Assembly: GCA_037444185.1 (NCBI GenBank)
Contig: JBBIMW010000009.1
Coordinates: forward strand, 1-62,781
Reading direction: 5' to 3'
Origin: JAILZP01 sp037444185
GTDB lineage: Bacteria > Bacillota > Desulfotomaculia > Desulfotomaculales > Desulfocucumaceae
Length of the DNA stretch: 62,781 bases
The notes under the pieces are model-generated. The model saw nothing but the letters and a program-made list of their open reading frames with translations. It was not told the origin of the DNA and made no database searches. Below are positions 16,776 to 25,138 of the stretch, piece by piece. A program made the position numbers and the translations under genes. Within the stretch, counting starts at the first letter, position 1. The number at the start of each line of letters is the position of its first letter.

Positions 16776-17861
16776 GTGAATGAGATCAATAGAATTTATC
16801 CCTTCGCCGCCATTGTCGGGCAGGAGGAGATGAAAAGGGGACTTATGCTCAATGCCGTTAACCCCAAACTTTCCGGGGTTCTGATCCGTGGCGAGAAAGG
16901 TACTGCCAAATCCACCGCCGTGCGGGGGCTGGCGGCTTTGCTGCCCGAAATAGAGGTGGTGGATGGCTGTGTCTACGGCTGTGACCCCGGTGACGTGACC
17001 ACCATGTGCCTGGAATGCCGGGATCGTCTGGAAGCTGGTGAGGGCCTTCCCCGGATGCGGCGTAAAATGCGGGTGGTGGACCTGCCGGTGTCGGCCACCG
17101 AAGACCGGGTGGTGGGCACCCTTGATATTGAGCAGGCCATTAAAAAGGGGGAGAAGCATTTCGAACCTGGGGTGCTGGCCCAGGCCAACCGGGGTATTCT
17201 CTACGTGGACGAGGTTAATCTTTTGGACGATCATATAGTGGATGTTCTTTTGGACTCTGCGGCCATGGGGGTCAACACGGTGGAGCGGGAGGGGGTGTCC
17301 TTCACCCACCCGGCGAATTTCATCCTGGTGGGCACCATGAACCCCGAGGAGGGCGAACTGAGGCCCCAGTTGCTGGACCGCTTCGGCCTTTGTGTCAATA
17401 TCACCGGCATACCGGATCCCGCCCTCAGGGTGGAGGTAATCAGGCGCAGGGCAGCCTTTGAAGTAGACCCGGATGAGTTTGCCCGGCAGTGGGAAGCGGA
17501 AGAAGATGACCTGCGCCGGCGGATCGTTGCAGCTAAAGCATTGCTGCCCAAGGTGCGGGTGTCCGATGATATTCTTTTCCTAATCGCCAAAGTGGCCATT
17601 GAAATGGGAGTGGACGGACACCGGGCCGACCTGGTGATGATGAAGGCGGCCAAAACCACGGCGGCTTTAAAGGGCCGGGGGGAAGTAACTGAAGACGACG
17701 TCCGCGGATCCGTGGATCTGGCGCTGCTTCACCGTATGCGCCGCAAACCCTTCCAGGATCTGTCCATGGACCGGGAAAAGCTCCGGGGGGCCATTGGGGA
17801 GCCGCAGTCCGGGCACGCCCGGGGCCATGGGCAGCCGCACAGCCACAGCCACCACCGCTGA
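16776..17861 (+). CDS. Magnesium/cobalt chelatase I-type AAA+ ATPase with histidine-rich tail
   Basis: A 361-residue ChlI/BchI-type ATPase, expected to form the motor ring of the chelatase. Walker A GEKGTAKST is at about residues 38-46, a four-Cys cluster (CVYGCDPGDVTTMCLEC) at about 68-84, Walker B YVDEVNLLDDH near 146, and sensor-1 LVGTMNPEEGELRPQLLDRFG near 185. The last 16 residues are GHARGHGQPHSHSHHR, six of them histidine, a tail that is not part of the usual ChlI fold and looks suited to binding Co, Ni or Zn. Start is GTG at 16776. It resembles the N-terminal half of the preceding gene product closely, so the two are likely ancient duplicates. Confidence 0.88.
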   Translation: MNEINRIYPFAAIVGQEEMKRGLMLNAVNPKLSGVLIRGEKGTAKSTAVRGLAALLPEIEVVDGCVYGCDPGDVTTMCLECRDRLEAGEGLPRMRRKMRVVDLPVSATEDRVVGTLDIEQAIKKGEKHFEPGVLAQANRGILYVDEVNLLDDHIVDVLLDSAAMGVNTVEREGVSFTHPANFILVGTMNPEEGELRPQLLDRFGLCVNITGIPDPALRVEVIRRRAAFEVDPDEFARQWEAEEDDLRRRIVAAKALLPKVRVSDDILFLIAKVAIEMGVDGHRADLVMMKAAKTTAALKGRGEVTEDDVRGSVDLALLHRMRRKPFQDLSMDREKLRGAIGEPQSGHARGHGQPHSHSHHR

Positions 17862-17956
17862 GGGAATGAAACCGCTGCGGGCTGGATGGCGCCGCATTTA
17901 TGCGGCACGGGAGCCTGGGACATAACGATGCCTTTGATTAATGAGGAGTTGGGCCC

Positions 17957-18796
17957 ATGATCGAAATTCAGCAGTTAACCAAACGGTACGGCAGTATCAA
18001 TGCAGTGACGGATTTGGACTTGACCATCGGCAGGGGGGAGATATTCGGACTCTTGGGACCGAACGGCGCCGGAAAAACCACCACCGTCAGGATGCTGACC
18101 ATGCTGGTCAGGCCCTCCGGAGGGAAAGCCTTTATCAACGGGCATGAAGTGACCCGGGATTTAAGCAGGGTTAAAAAGGAGATAGGAGTTGTCCCCCAGC
18201 ACATGAATCTTGACCTGGAGCTTACGGCGTGGGAAAATCTCGATCTCCACGGCCGCCTGCATAAAATGTCCGGGCCGGATCGGCGGCAGCGGATCCGGGA
18301 ACTTCTTGATTTTGTAGAACTGGCCGGCCGGGCCGGGGATCCGGCGGGGCGGTTTTCCGGCGGCATGAAGCGCCGGTTGATGATCGCCAGGGCTTTGATG
18401 CATTATCCCAGTGTATTGTTCCTGGATGAGCCGACGGTGGGGCTGGATCCCCAGACAAGGCGCAAAATATGGGATTTGATCAGAAGAATGAATGGCGGGG
18501 GAATGACTGTGCTGCTGACCACCCATTACATTGAAGAGGCGGAAATGCTTTGCCACCGGGTGGGGATTATGGACCGGGGCCGGATGATCGCCCTGGGCAC
18601 GCCGGGGGAATTGAAGGGCAGGGTGGGGGAAGTGGTGGTTGAGTCATTGAACGGCGCCGGCACCCAGTACAGATTTTTTGCCGGCCGGGATCAGGCTTTG
18701 GAATACGCCGGCGGTCTGGCGGAAAATGTGGTTATCCGGGAAGCCAATCTGGAAGATGTGTTTATCGAAATGACCGGGCGCAAGGTGGGTGGTTGA
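17957..18796 (+). CDS. ABC-2 type exporter ATPase (DrrA/NodI family)
   Basis: Cytoplasmic ATPase of an ABC-2 type exporter, 279 residues. Walker A GPNGAGKTT at about residues 36-44, signature FSGGMKRRLMIARAL at about 134-148, Walker B VLFLDEPTVGLDP at about 154-166, H-loop TTHYIEEAEML. The C-terminal region after about 220 is the short regulatory tail of this family. ATG at 17957 is preceded by GAGGAGTTG. It overlaps the permease gene by 8 bases, so they form a two-gene exporter. The unit sits between the chelatase subunits and the second cobN, which suggests export of something made or handled by that pathway, but the cargo is not known. Confidence 0.88.
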   Translation: MIEIQQLTKRYGSINAVTDLDLTIGRGEIFGLLGPNGAGKTTTVRMLTMLVRPSGGKAFINGHEVTRDLSRVKKEIGVVPQHMNLDLELTAWENLDLHGRLHKMSGPDRRQRIRELLDFVELAGRAGDPAGRFSGGMKRRLMIARALMHYPSVLFLDEPTVGLDPQTRRKIWDLIRRMNGGGMTVLLTTHYIEEAEMLCHRVGIMDRGRMIALGTPGELKGRVGEVVVESLNGAGTQYRFFAGRDQALEYAGGLAENVVIREANLEDVFIEMTGRKVGG

Positions 18797-19529
18797 ATTG
18801 GATTTTTACACGGTGTTCTGGCGGGAGATGCTGGTTTTGAAAAGGACTTTTATAAAGTTTTTCGCTTCCCGGCTGGCCAGCCCCCTCCTGTACCTGGTGG
18901 CTTTCGGCTGGGGGCTGGGCCGGAGCGTTCAGGTGGACGGGGGCAGGTATCTGGATTTCGTGGTGCCCGGGATTATCGCCCTGAGCACCATGGTTACCAG
19001 CTTCAACTACGTGGGGAACTCCCTCAACATGAGCAGGCTCTACCATAAAACCCTGGAAGAATTTTTAATTGCCCCCATCAGCCCTTTTTCCTTCGTATTG
19101 GGTAAGGTGCTGGCCGGATGTGTGCGGGGGATCGTGGGCGCACTGGTCATACTGGGGCTTGCTTTTCTGTTCGGCGCGAAAATATTGGTCAATGGGTGGT
19201 TTTTTCTGGTGATTCTGCTCACCTGTACCCTCTTTGGCGCCATGGGTGTGGTGGCTGCCATGATAATAGACGCCCACGAAGATATGTCGAACTTTTCCAC
19301 CTTTGTAATACTGCCCATGTCTTTTTTGTGCGGCACTTTTTTTTCCCCGGACAGACTGCCGGAAGCCCTCAAGTTTATTATTGATGTGCTGCCCCTGACC
19401 CATGCCAGCTATTTTCTGCGGTCAGTGGCCGCAGGCGGGGATGTGCTGCCGTTTTCCCTGGCGGTGCTGGCTGTCTATACCATGGTTTTTTTCGCGGCGG
19501 GGGTGCTGGCGGTGCAAAGGGCCAGATAG
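18789..19529 (+). CDS. ABC-2 type exporter permease
   Basis: Membrane partner of the preceding ATPase, 246 residues with about six hydrophobic segments and the ABC-2 pattern: an amphipathic N-terminus, FASRLASPLLYLVAFGWGLG, an LSTMVTSFNYVGNSL loop, and the family block LPMSFLCGTFFSPDRLPEALK (about 176-196) before the last membrane segments. Start is taken as GTG at 18789, overlapping the ATPase stop; an in-frame TTG at 18798 is an alternative. The next gene starts 186 bases later, the longest gap inside the locus. Confidence 0.85.
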   Translation: MVELDFYTVFWREMLVLKRTFIKFFASRLASPLLYLVAFGWGLGRSVQVDGGRYLDFVVPGIIALSTMVTSFNYVGNSLNMSRLYHKTLEEFLIAPISPFSFVLGKVLAGCVRGIVGALVILGLAFLFGAKILVNGWFFLVILLTCTLFGAMGVVAAMIIDAHEDMSNFSTFVILPMSFLCGTFFSPDRLPEALKFIIDVLPLTHASYFLRSVAAGGDVLPFSLAVLAVYTMVFFAAGVLAVQRAR

Positions 19530-19715
19530 CAGTATTGGCAAGGTCATGAAGACCTGTCCCGCCGCTTGACAAAAGCCGATTTTAACTGTGAGCCGGCTCA
19601 AAACAAGGGATGGAAGGACCGTCCCGAAACCACGAAGGTTTTGTGTTTTACGCTCAAAACAATGGTGGTTTTTTTCGCCCGCAGGGAGTCTGAAAATTTA
19701 GTTGGAGGGAAAGTC

Positions 19716-22700
19716 ATGAAGAGAGTTACGGCCATAGTGTGGCACAGCCACGCCACCGTCATGAGGCGGGCCAGGGAACTGGTGAAAGACGTCATTGACG
19801 TGAAAGTATACTCGGCCCGCTTTCTGGATGAAGGTAAGGAGGACCTCGGGGAGGCGCTGGCCGATATGGAGCGGTCCGACCTGGTTTTTCTCTACCGATC
19901 CACCGCCGAGTCCGTTTGGGGCGACCTGGAGGAAGCGGTGAAAAAAATCGGCAGGCCGGTGGTGTGCGTGGCCCACGACCCGGCGCTGTGGGCCCTTTCC
20001 ACCGTAAGTCCGGAAATAATACTCCGCTGTTACAGTTACGTGGTGCAGGGGGGGAAGGAGAACTTCAGCCGGATGATCCGCTACCTGGCCGCGGAGGTGC
20101 TGGGTGAAAATCTGGAGCGGGAAGATCCGGTTATTTATCCGTGGGAGGGGATATATCACACAGCGGCCGGCGGCTGTTTCACCGCGCTGGAAGATTATTT
20201 GTCCTGGTACCGCCCGAGGGAGGCGCCTTGGGTGGGGCTGCTTTTTGCCCGCAACAACTGGGTGAATGGCAATCTGGCGGTGGAGGACCTGTTGATCCGG
20301 CTGCTGGAGGAAAGGGGTTTCAATGTCATTCCCGCCTTCTGCTATTCGTTAAAAGACGATGAACTGGGGACCAAGGGTTCCGGAGAGGTGGCGAGACAGT
20401 ATTTCCTCGGCGGGGACGGGCGGCCCCGCATCAATGCCATGATCAAGCTGGTTTCCTTTTTCCTGGAGGCCCGGATCAGAAGTGACGACTTTCTGCGGGA
20501 GAGTGTCGCCTCTTCCGGCGTGGCTCTTTTACAAAAACTTAACGTGCCGGTATTCCAGCCGGTGACCTCCTTTTACCGCACGGTGGAGGAATGGGCCGGA
20601 GATCCTCAGGGCCTGAACCGGGACATCGCCTGGTGCGTGTCCCTGCCGGAATTTGAAGGGGTCATCGAGCCTGTATTTATCGCCGGGGCCAGGCGGGAGG
20701 GAGAACTGGAAATACGGGTGCCGGTGGAGGAACGCTGCCGCCGCCTGGCGGACCGGGTGGCCAAATGGATCAAAATTGGACTAAAGCCGTTGGAGGAGAG
20801 AAGGGTGGCCTTTATTCTGCATAATAACCCCTGCGCTTCGGTGGAGGCCACCGTGGGCGGCGGGGCAAACCTGGACACTCTGGAAAGCGTGGTCCGGGTG
20901 CTGCAACGCATGAAGGCCGCCGGGTACCAGGTGGACGCTCCGGACAGCGGCAGGGAATTAATCGATACCATTATGGAGCGCAAGGCCATTTCCGAGTTCC
21001 GCTGGACCACTACGGATGAAATCATCGGCAAGGGCGGGGCATTGAAACTCATGACGGTGGAAGAGTACCGGGAATGGTTCGACACCCTGTCGCCCCAGGT
21101 CAGGGAACGGCTTACCGGAGCCTGGGGCGAACCCCCGGGAGAGGCAAAAGACGGTGTGCCCGCCGCCATGGTCCACGACGGCAATATTATTGTCACCGGG
21201 GTGCGGTACGGAAACGCCGTGGTCTGTGTGCAGCCGAAAAGGGGCTGCGCCGGGGCAAGGTGCGACGGGCAGGTTTGCAAAATACTGCATGACCCGGATA
21301 TTCCGCCGCCCCATCAATACATGGCCACCTACCGCTACCTGGAGCGGGACTTCGGGGCGGACGCCGTGGTGCACGTGGGTACCCACGGGAACTTGGAGTT
21401 TCTGCCCGGCAAGGGCGTGGGACTCTCTGGCGACTGCTGCCCGGACCTGGCCATTGGGACCATGCCGCACCTCTACATTTACAACGCCGACAACCCGCCG
21501 GAGGGCACCATCGCCAAAAGAAGGAGCTACGCCACCCTGGTGGACCACATGCAGACGGCGATGACCGGGGGAGGACTCTACGATCAACTGGCGGTGCTGG
21601 ACCGTTACCTGGAGGAATACGAAAGGGCGAAGGTGGCCGATCCGGGCCGGGCCCATATGCTGGAGCACCTGATTATAGACGAGATCAAAAAGACCGGTCT
21701 GGACAAACAAATTGATGTAGAGGGCGGTCACCAATCTTTCGGCGGTATAGCCGAAAAGGCCCACGCCGTGCTTTCGGAGGTCCGCAACACCCAAATCCAG
21801 GACGGCCAGCATATATTCGGGGAATTGCCGGAGGGCCGCCGCCGGGTGGAGTTCATCAACTCCATATTGCGCTTTGACGCCGGGCGGGAGGTTTCTCTGC
21901 GCCGGGCCGTGGCCGGGTTGATGGATCTGGAGTTGGCCGATCTCTTGGCCCGTCAGGGAATGATTTCGGTGCGCCACGGCAAATCCTGCGGAGCTCTCTT
22001 GGAGGATATTGACGCATCGTCCAAAGACTTCATCGCCTCGTTCCTGAAAGGACGGGAAGTGGACGCCGGCCTGGCCGGGGAAGTTCTGGGGGATAAATTT
22101 CTTTGCCCTGAAGCCTTGCCCGCTCTGAACGCCGTCCTGCCCCGGGTGCTGGATCTGGACGCCCGCATCGAGGCCTCCCGGGAGATTGATTCCCTGCTTT
22201 CAGGTTTTGACGGCGGTTACATCCCCGCCGGCCCATCGGGGCTGATCACCCGGGGGAGGGACGATGTGCTGCCCACCGGACGCAATTTTTACTCCCTGGA
22301 CCCCCACCGGGTGCCCACAAGGGCGGCTTGGGAAGTGGGCAGGCGCCTGGCGGAGAAGGTTCTGGCCAGGCACCTGGCCGAAGAGGGCCGCTATCCGGAA
22401 AACGTGGCCCTTTACTGGATGTGCAATGACATCATGTGGGCGGACGGAGAAGGGCTGGGACAGATGTTTCATCTTCTGGGGGTAAGGCCAAAGTGGCTGC
22501 CCAACGGGCGGGTGGCCGGTATAGAGGTGATTCCGCCGGAGGAACTGGGGCGGCCCCGCATTGACCTCACCGTGCGGGTTTCGGGCATTACCCGGGATAA
22601 CTTCCCCAATTGTGTGGAACTTCTGGACGAGGCCATCCAGACCGTGGCAGCCCTGGAGGAATCACCCGGACAAAACTACATCCGCAAGCATACCCTGGCC

Positions 22701-23573
22701 CAGCTGGAAGGGCAAGATGACGCGCAAGCCTGGCGGGAGGCCACCCTGCGCATATTCGCCTCCAGGCCCGGCACCTACCAGGCCGGGGTCAACCTGGCGG
22801 TATACGCCTCGGCCTGGAAGGAAGAAAAGGATCTGGCCGACATATTCGTCTACTGGAACGGCTACGCCTACGGCAAGGAGGTTTTCGGCAGGGAGGCCTT
22901 CCGGCAGCTCCAGGCGGGCCTTAAAACGGTGGATGTCACCTACAACAAGGTGGTCACCGATGAGTACGATCTCCTTGGTTGTTGCTGTTACTTCAGCGCC
23001 CACGGCGGAATCACCGCCGCCGCCCGGGCGGCTTCCGGGAAGGAAGTGAAAACCTACTACGGTGACACCAGGGAGCCGGACCATGTGGAAGTCCGCACCC
23101 TGGCCGACGAAGTGCGCCGGGTGGTGAGGACCAAGCTTTTGAACCCCAGGTGGATTGAAGGGCAGAAAAGGCACGGCTACAAGGGCGCCGGGGATATTTC
23201 CAAACGCGTTGGCAGGGTCTACGGCTGGGAGGCCGCCACCCGGGAAGTGGACGACTGGATTTTCGACGACATCACCAGGACATTTATCATGGACGAGGAA
23301 AACCGCCGGTTTTTTGAGGAACACAATCCCTGGGCGCTGGAGGAAATAGCTCGCCGGCTTCTAGAGGCCGAAAGCCGCGGACTGTGGAACGCCGACCCCG
23401 AAGTGCTGGAGGGGCTGAAGGAGCATTACCTGGAGATCGAAGGCTGGCTGGAGGAAAAGATGGGAGAGGTGAAAGGGGATTTCCAGGGGGGCGCCATCGA
23501 CATCTTCACTGCTGAGGAAGTGGCCCACTGGGGGGCCAGGATGAGGGAAATAAAGGCAAAACTGGGAAATTAA
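19716..23573 (+). CDS. cobN: Cobaltochelatase CobN-type large subunit (copy 2, divergent)
   Basis: Second CobN/ChlH-class large subunit, 1285 residues. The conserved core reads VGTHGNLEFLPGKGVGLSG (about residues 553-571) and continues as NPPEGTIAKRRSYATLVDH, closer to the ChlH wording than copy 1. A cysteine-rich stretch GCAGARCDGQVC (about 510-521) precedes the PPPHQYMATYRYLERDFGAD block and is absent in copy 1, and LGCCCYFSAHGG occurs near 1088. DVLPTGRNFYSLDP and LNPRWIEGQKRHGYKGA are conserved. ATG at 19716 has GGAGGGA upstream. It may share the I and D subunits with copy 1 while acting on another tetrapyrrole or metal. Confidence 0.87.
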   Translation: MKRVTAIVWHSHATVMRRARELVKDVIDVKVYSARFLDEGKEDLGEALADMERSDLVFLYRSTAESVWGDLEEAVKKIGRPVVCVAHDPALWALSTVSPEIILRCYSYVVQGGKENFSRMIRYLAAEVLGENLEREDPVIYPWEGIYHTAAGGCFTALEDYLSWYRPREAPWVGLLFARNNWVNGNLAVEDLLIRLLEERGFNVIPAFCYSLKDDELGTKGSGEVARQYFLGGDGRPRINAMIKLVSFFLEARIRSDDFLRESVASSGVALLQKLNVPVFQPVTSFYRTVEEWAGDPQGLNRDIAWCVSLPEFEGVIEPVFIAGARREGELEIRVPVEERCRRLADRVAKWIKIGLKPLEERRVAFILHNNPCASVEATVGGGANLDTLESVVRVLQRMKAAGYQVDAPDSGRELIDTIMERKAISEFRWTTTDEIIGKGGALKLMTVEEYREWFDTLSPQVRERLTGAWGEPPGEAKDGVPAAMVHDGNIIVTGVRYGNAVVCVQPKRGCAGARCDGQVCKILHDPDIPPPHQYMATYRYLERDFGADAVVHVGTHGNLEFLPGKGVGLSGDCCPDLAIGTMPHLYIYNADNPPEGTIAKRRSYATLVDHMQTAMTGGGLYDQLAVLDRYLEEYERAKVADPGRAHMLEHLIIDEIKKTGLDKQIDVEGGHQSFGGIAEKAHAVLSEVRNTQIQDGQHIFGELPEGRRRVEFINSILRFDAGREVSLRRAVAGLMDLELADLLARQGMISVRHGKSCGALLEDIDASSKDFIASFLKGREVDAGLAGEVLGDKFLCPEALPALNAVLPRVLDLDARIEASREIDSLLSGFDGGYIPAGPSGLITRGRDDVLPTGRNFYSLDPHRVPTRAAWEVGRRLAEKVLARHLAEEGRYPENVALYWMCNDIMWADGEGLGQMFHLLGVRPKWLPNGRVAGIEVIPPEELGRPRIDLTVRVSGITRDNFPNCVELLDEAIQTVAALEESPGQNYIRKHTLAQLEGQDDAQAWREATLRIFASRPGTYQAGVNLAVYASAWKEEKDLADIFVYWNGYAYGKEVFGREAFRQLQAGLKTVDVTYNKVVTDEYDLLGCCCYFSAHGGITAAARAASGKEVKTYYGDTREPDHVEVRTLADEVRRVVRTKLLNPRWIEGQKRHGYKGAGDISKRVGRVYGWEAATREVDDWIFDDITRTFIMDEENRRFFEEHNPWALEEIARRLLEAESRGLWNADPEVLEGLKEHYLEIEGWLEEKMGEVKGDFQGGAIDIFTAEEVAHWGARMREIKAKLGN

Positions 23574-23632
23574 AAATAAATATCCGCCAAAGAAAATATT
23601 GTTGTATTTCATGAGTTAAGGAGGATGATTTT

Positions 23633-25138
23633 ATGCCGGGAAGGAGACTGGTGTTTGGGCTGTGCATGGTTTTTTTACTGGCCGGTTTGCTTTTTTGCTC
23701 TGGCGCCGTCCAAAACGCCCAGGCGTCGGAAACGAAAGTGCTGCTGCAGCAAATGGCCGATCAGTCCCGGGCCGCCCAAATCAAAGTGTTGCTGGACGGA
23801 AAAGAAATCTCCATGGATGTGAGGCCGGTGATCGAAAACGGCCGCACCCTGGTGCCCCTGCGGGCCATATTTGAGGCCCTGGGGGCCAGGGTGAGCTGGG
23901 ACGGGAGTACTAAGACGGCGACGGCGGTGAGGGACGGCACAGAAATCAGACTGGTGATCGACAGTGACGCTGCACTGAAGAACGGCGAAAAAAAAAGATT
24001 GGATGTTCCCGCCAGGATCCATGACGGCCGCACCCTGGTGCCACTGCGCTTTGTCAGCGAAGCTTTGGGGGCCCGGGTCGATTGGGACGCCGCCGCCTAT
24101 GCCGTGATTATCACCGGCGCCCCCGCCGAAACGCAGAAGTGGCTGACAGTGACGGAGCACTTCGTTACCCCGGAGGGCAGAATTGAAAAGAACGCGGTGC
24201 GCGTGCCCTCTCCCCCGAAAAGGGTGGTGGTGCTTGGAACCTACCAAGCGGAAATCATCAAATGCCTGGGAAAAGAAGACCGGGTGGCGGCCGTGACCGA
24301 CAGTATAAAAAATTTACGCGGCAGCTGGCTGCAGTACGTTATGAACTTGCCTTCGGTGGGCAGCGCATCCACTCCGGACGTGGAAAAGATTATAGGCTTA
24401 AAGCCCGACCTGGTGCTGGACTGGGCCATGAAGCCCGAGATTAAAAACCAGCTGGTGAGGGCGGGCATACCTGTGTTGAGGTTGTACGGCTATAACAGTA
24501 AATTCTTGCTGGAGGAGATACAGACCCTGGGATTGATTTTCAACAGCCAGGAGAGGGCTTTGATATACACCTCTTATATTGACGGACATTTGCGCACGGT
24601 TCGGGAAAAGATCAATAGTGCATACCCGGGCAGAAAAACTGATGTATACTATGAAACCTCGATGAACGATTGGGGCAGTGTGGGAATAGGCTCCGGGGTC
24701 CAGCCCCTTTTGGAGATGCTGAAATGTAAAAGCATAGCGGAGGATCTGGGACTCGCGAACCCGAGGGTTTCACCGGAGTGGGTGGCTGCGAAAAATCCGC
24801 CGGTGGTGATTAAATCCGTCAGTTCCGGCTATTCCGGGGTGGGGGGGAAGGGCATAGGGTATGAGGCCCAGTCTAACGGCGAGCTGATTGCGCTCCAGCA
24901 AAGAATAATGTCCCGGCCCGCCCTTAAAATTACCGGCGCGGTTAAACACAAACGCGTTTATCTAATTTCCAGCGAGCTGAGCAACGGGCCCAGAAGTGTT
25001 GTGGGCGCCTATTACCTGGCCAAACTGCTGTATCCGGAAATTTTCCGGGATGTGGATCCGGAGGCGGTGCACAGGGAAATGTTTGACAAGTTTTACGGCA
25101 GGGAGTTGAAAGGCATATGGGTGTACCCGCAACCGTAG
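23633..25138 (+). CDS. Stalk-domain-fused periplasmic-type binding protein (FepB/BtuF fold)
   Basis: Exported two-part protein of 501 residues. A Sec signal (about 1-32, ending NAQA) is followed by a copper-amine-oxidase N-terminal-like stalk domain (about 50-160) with two copies of the hallmark NGRTLVPLRAIFEALGARVSWD / DGRTLVPLRFVSEALGARV. From about 180 on it resembles class III binding proteins for siderophores, haem or cobalamin: PPKRVVVLGTYQAEIIKCLG, VEKIIGLKPDLVLDW and a C-terminal VYLISSELSNGPRS. No lipobox was seen, so the stalk domain may hold it to the cell wall. ATG at 23633 has AAGGAGG at 23618-23624. It overlaps the permease gene by 22 bases. Confidence 0.85.
   Translation: MPGRRLVFGLCMVFLLAGLLFCSGAVQNAQASETKVLLQQMADQSRAAQIKVLLDGKEISMDVRPVIENGRTLVPLRAIFEALGARVSWDGSTKTATAVRDGTEIRLVIDSDAALKNGEKKRLDVPARIHDGRTLVPLRFVSEALGARVDWDAAAYAVIITGAPAETQKWLTVTEHFVTPEGRIEKNAVRVPSPPKRVVVLGTYQAEIIKCLGKEDRVAAVTDSIKNLRGSWLQYVMNLPSVGSASTPDVEKIIGLKPDLVLDWAMKPEIKNQLVRAGIPVLRLYGYNSKFLLEEIQTLGLIFNSQERALIYTSYIDGHLRTVREKINSAYPGRKTDVYYETSMNDWGSVGIGSGVQPLLEMLKCKSIAEDLGLANPRVSPEWVAAKNPPVVIKSVSSGYSGVGGKGIGYEAQSNGELIALQQRIMSRPALKITGAVKHKRVYLISSELSNGPRSVVGAYYLAKLLYPEIFRDVDPEAVHREMFDKFYGRELKGIWVYPQP

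Noticed and set aside
10874..23573. Chlorophyll-type magnesium chelatase (BchH/ChlH, BchD, BchI) and a photosynthetic organism
   Set aside because: No other chlorophyll genes are present, the first large subunit has CobN-type wording, and a cobalamin riboswitch precedes the locus.
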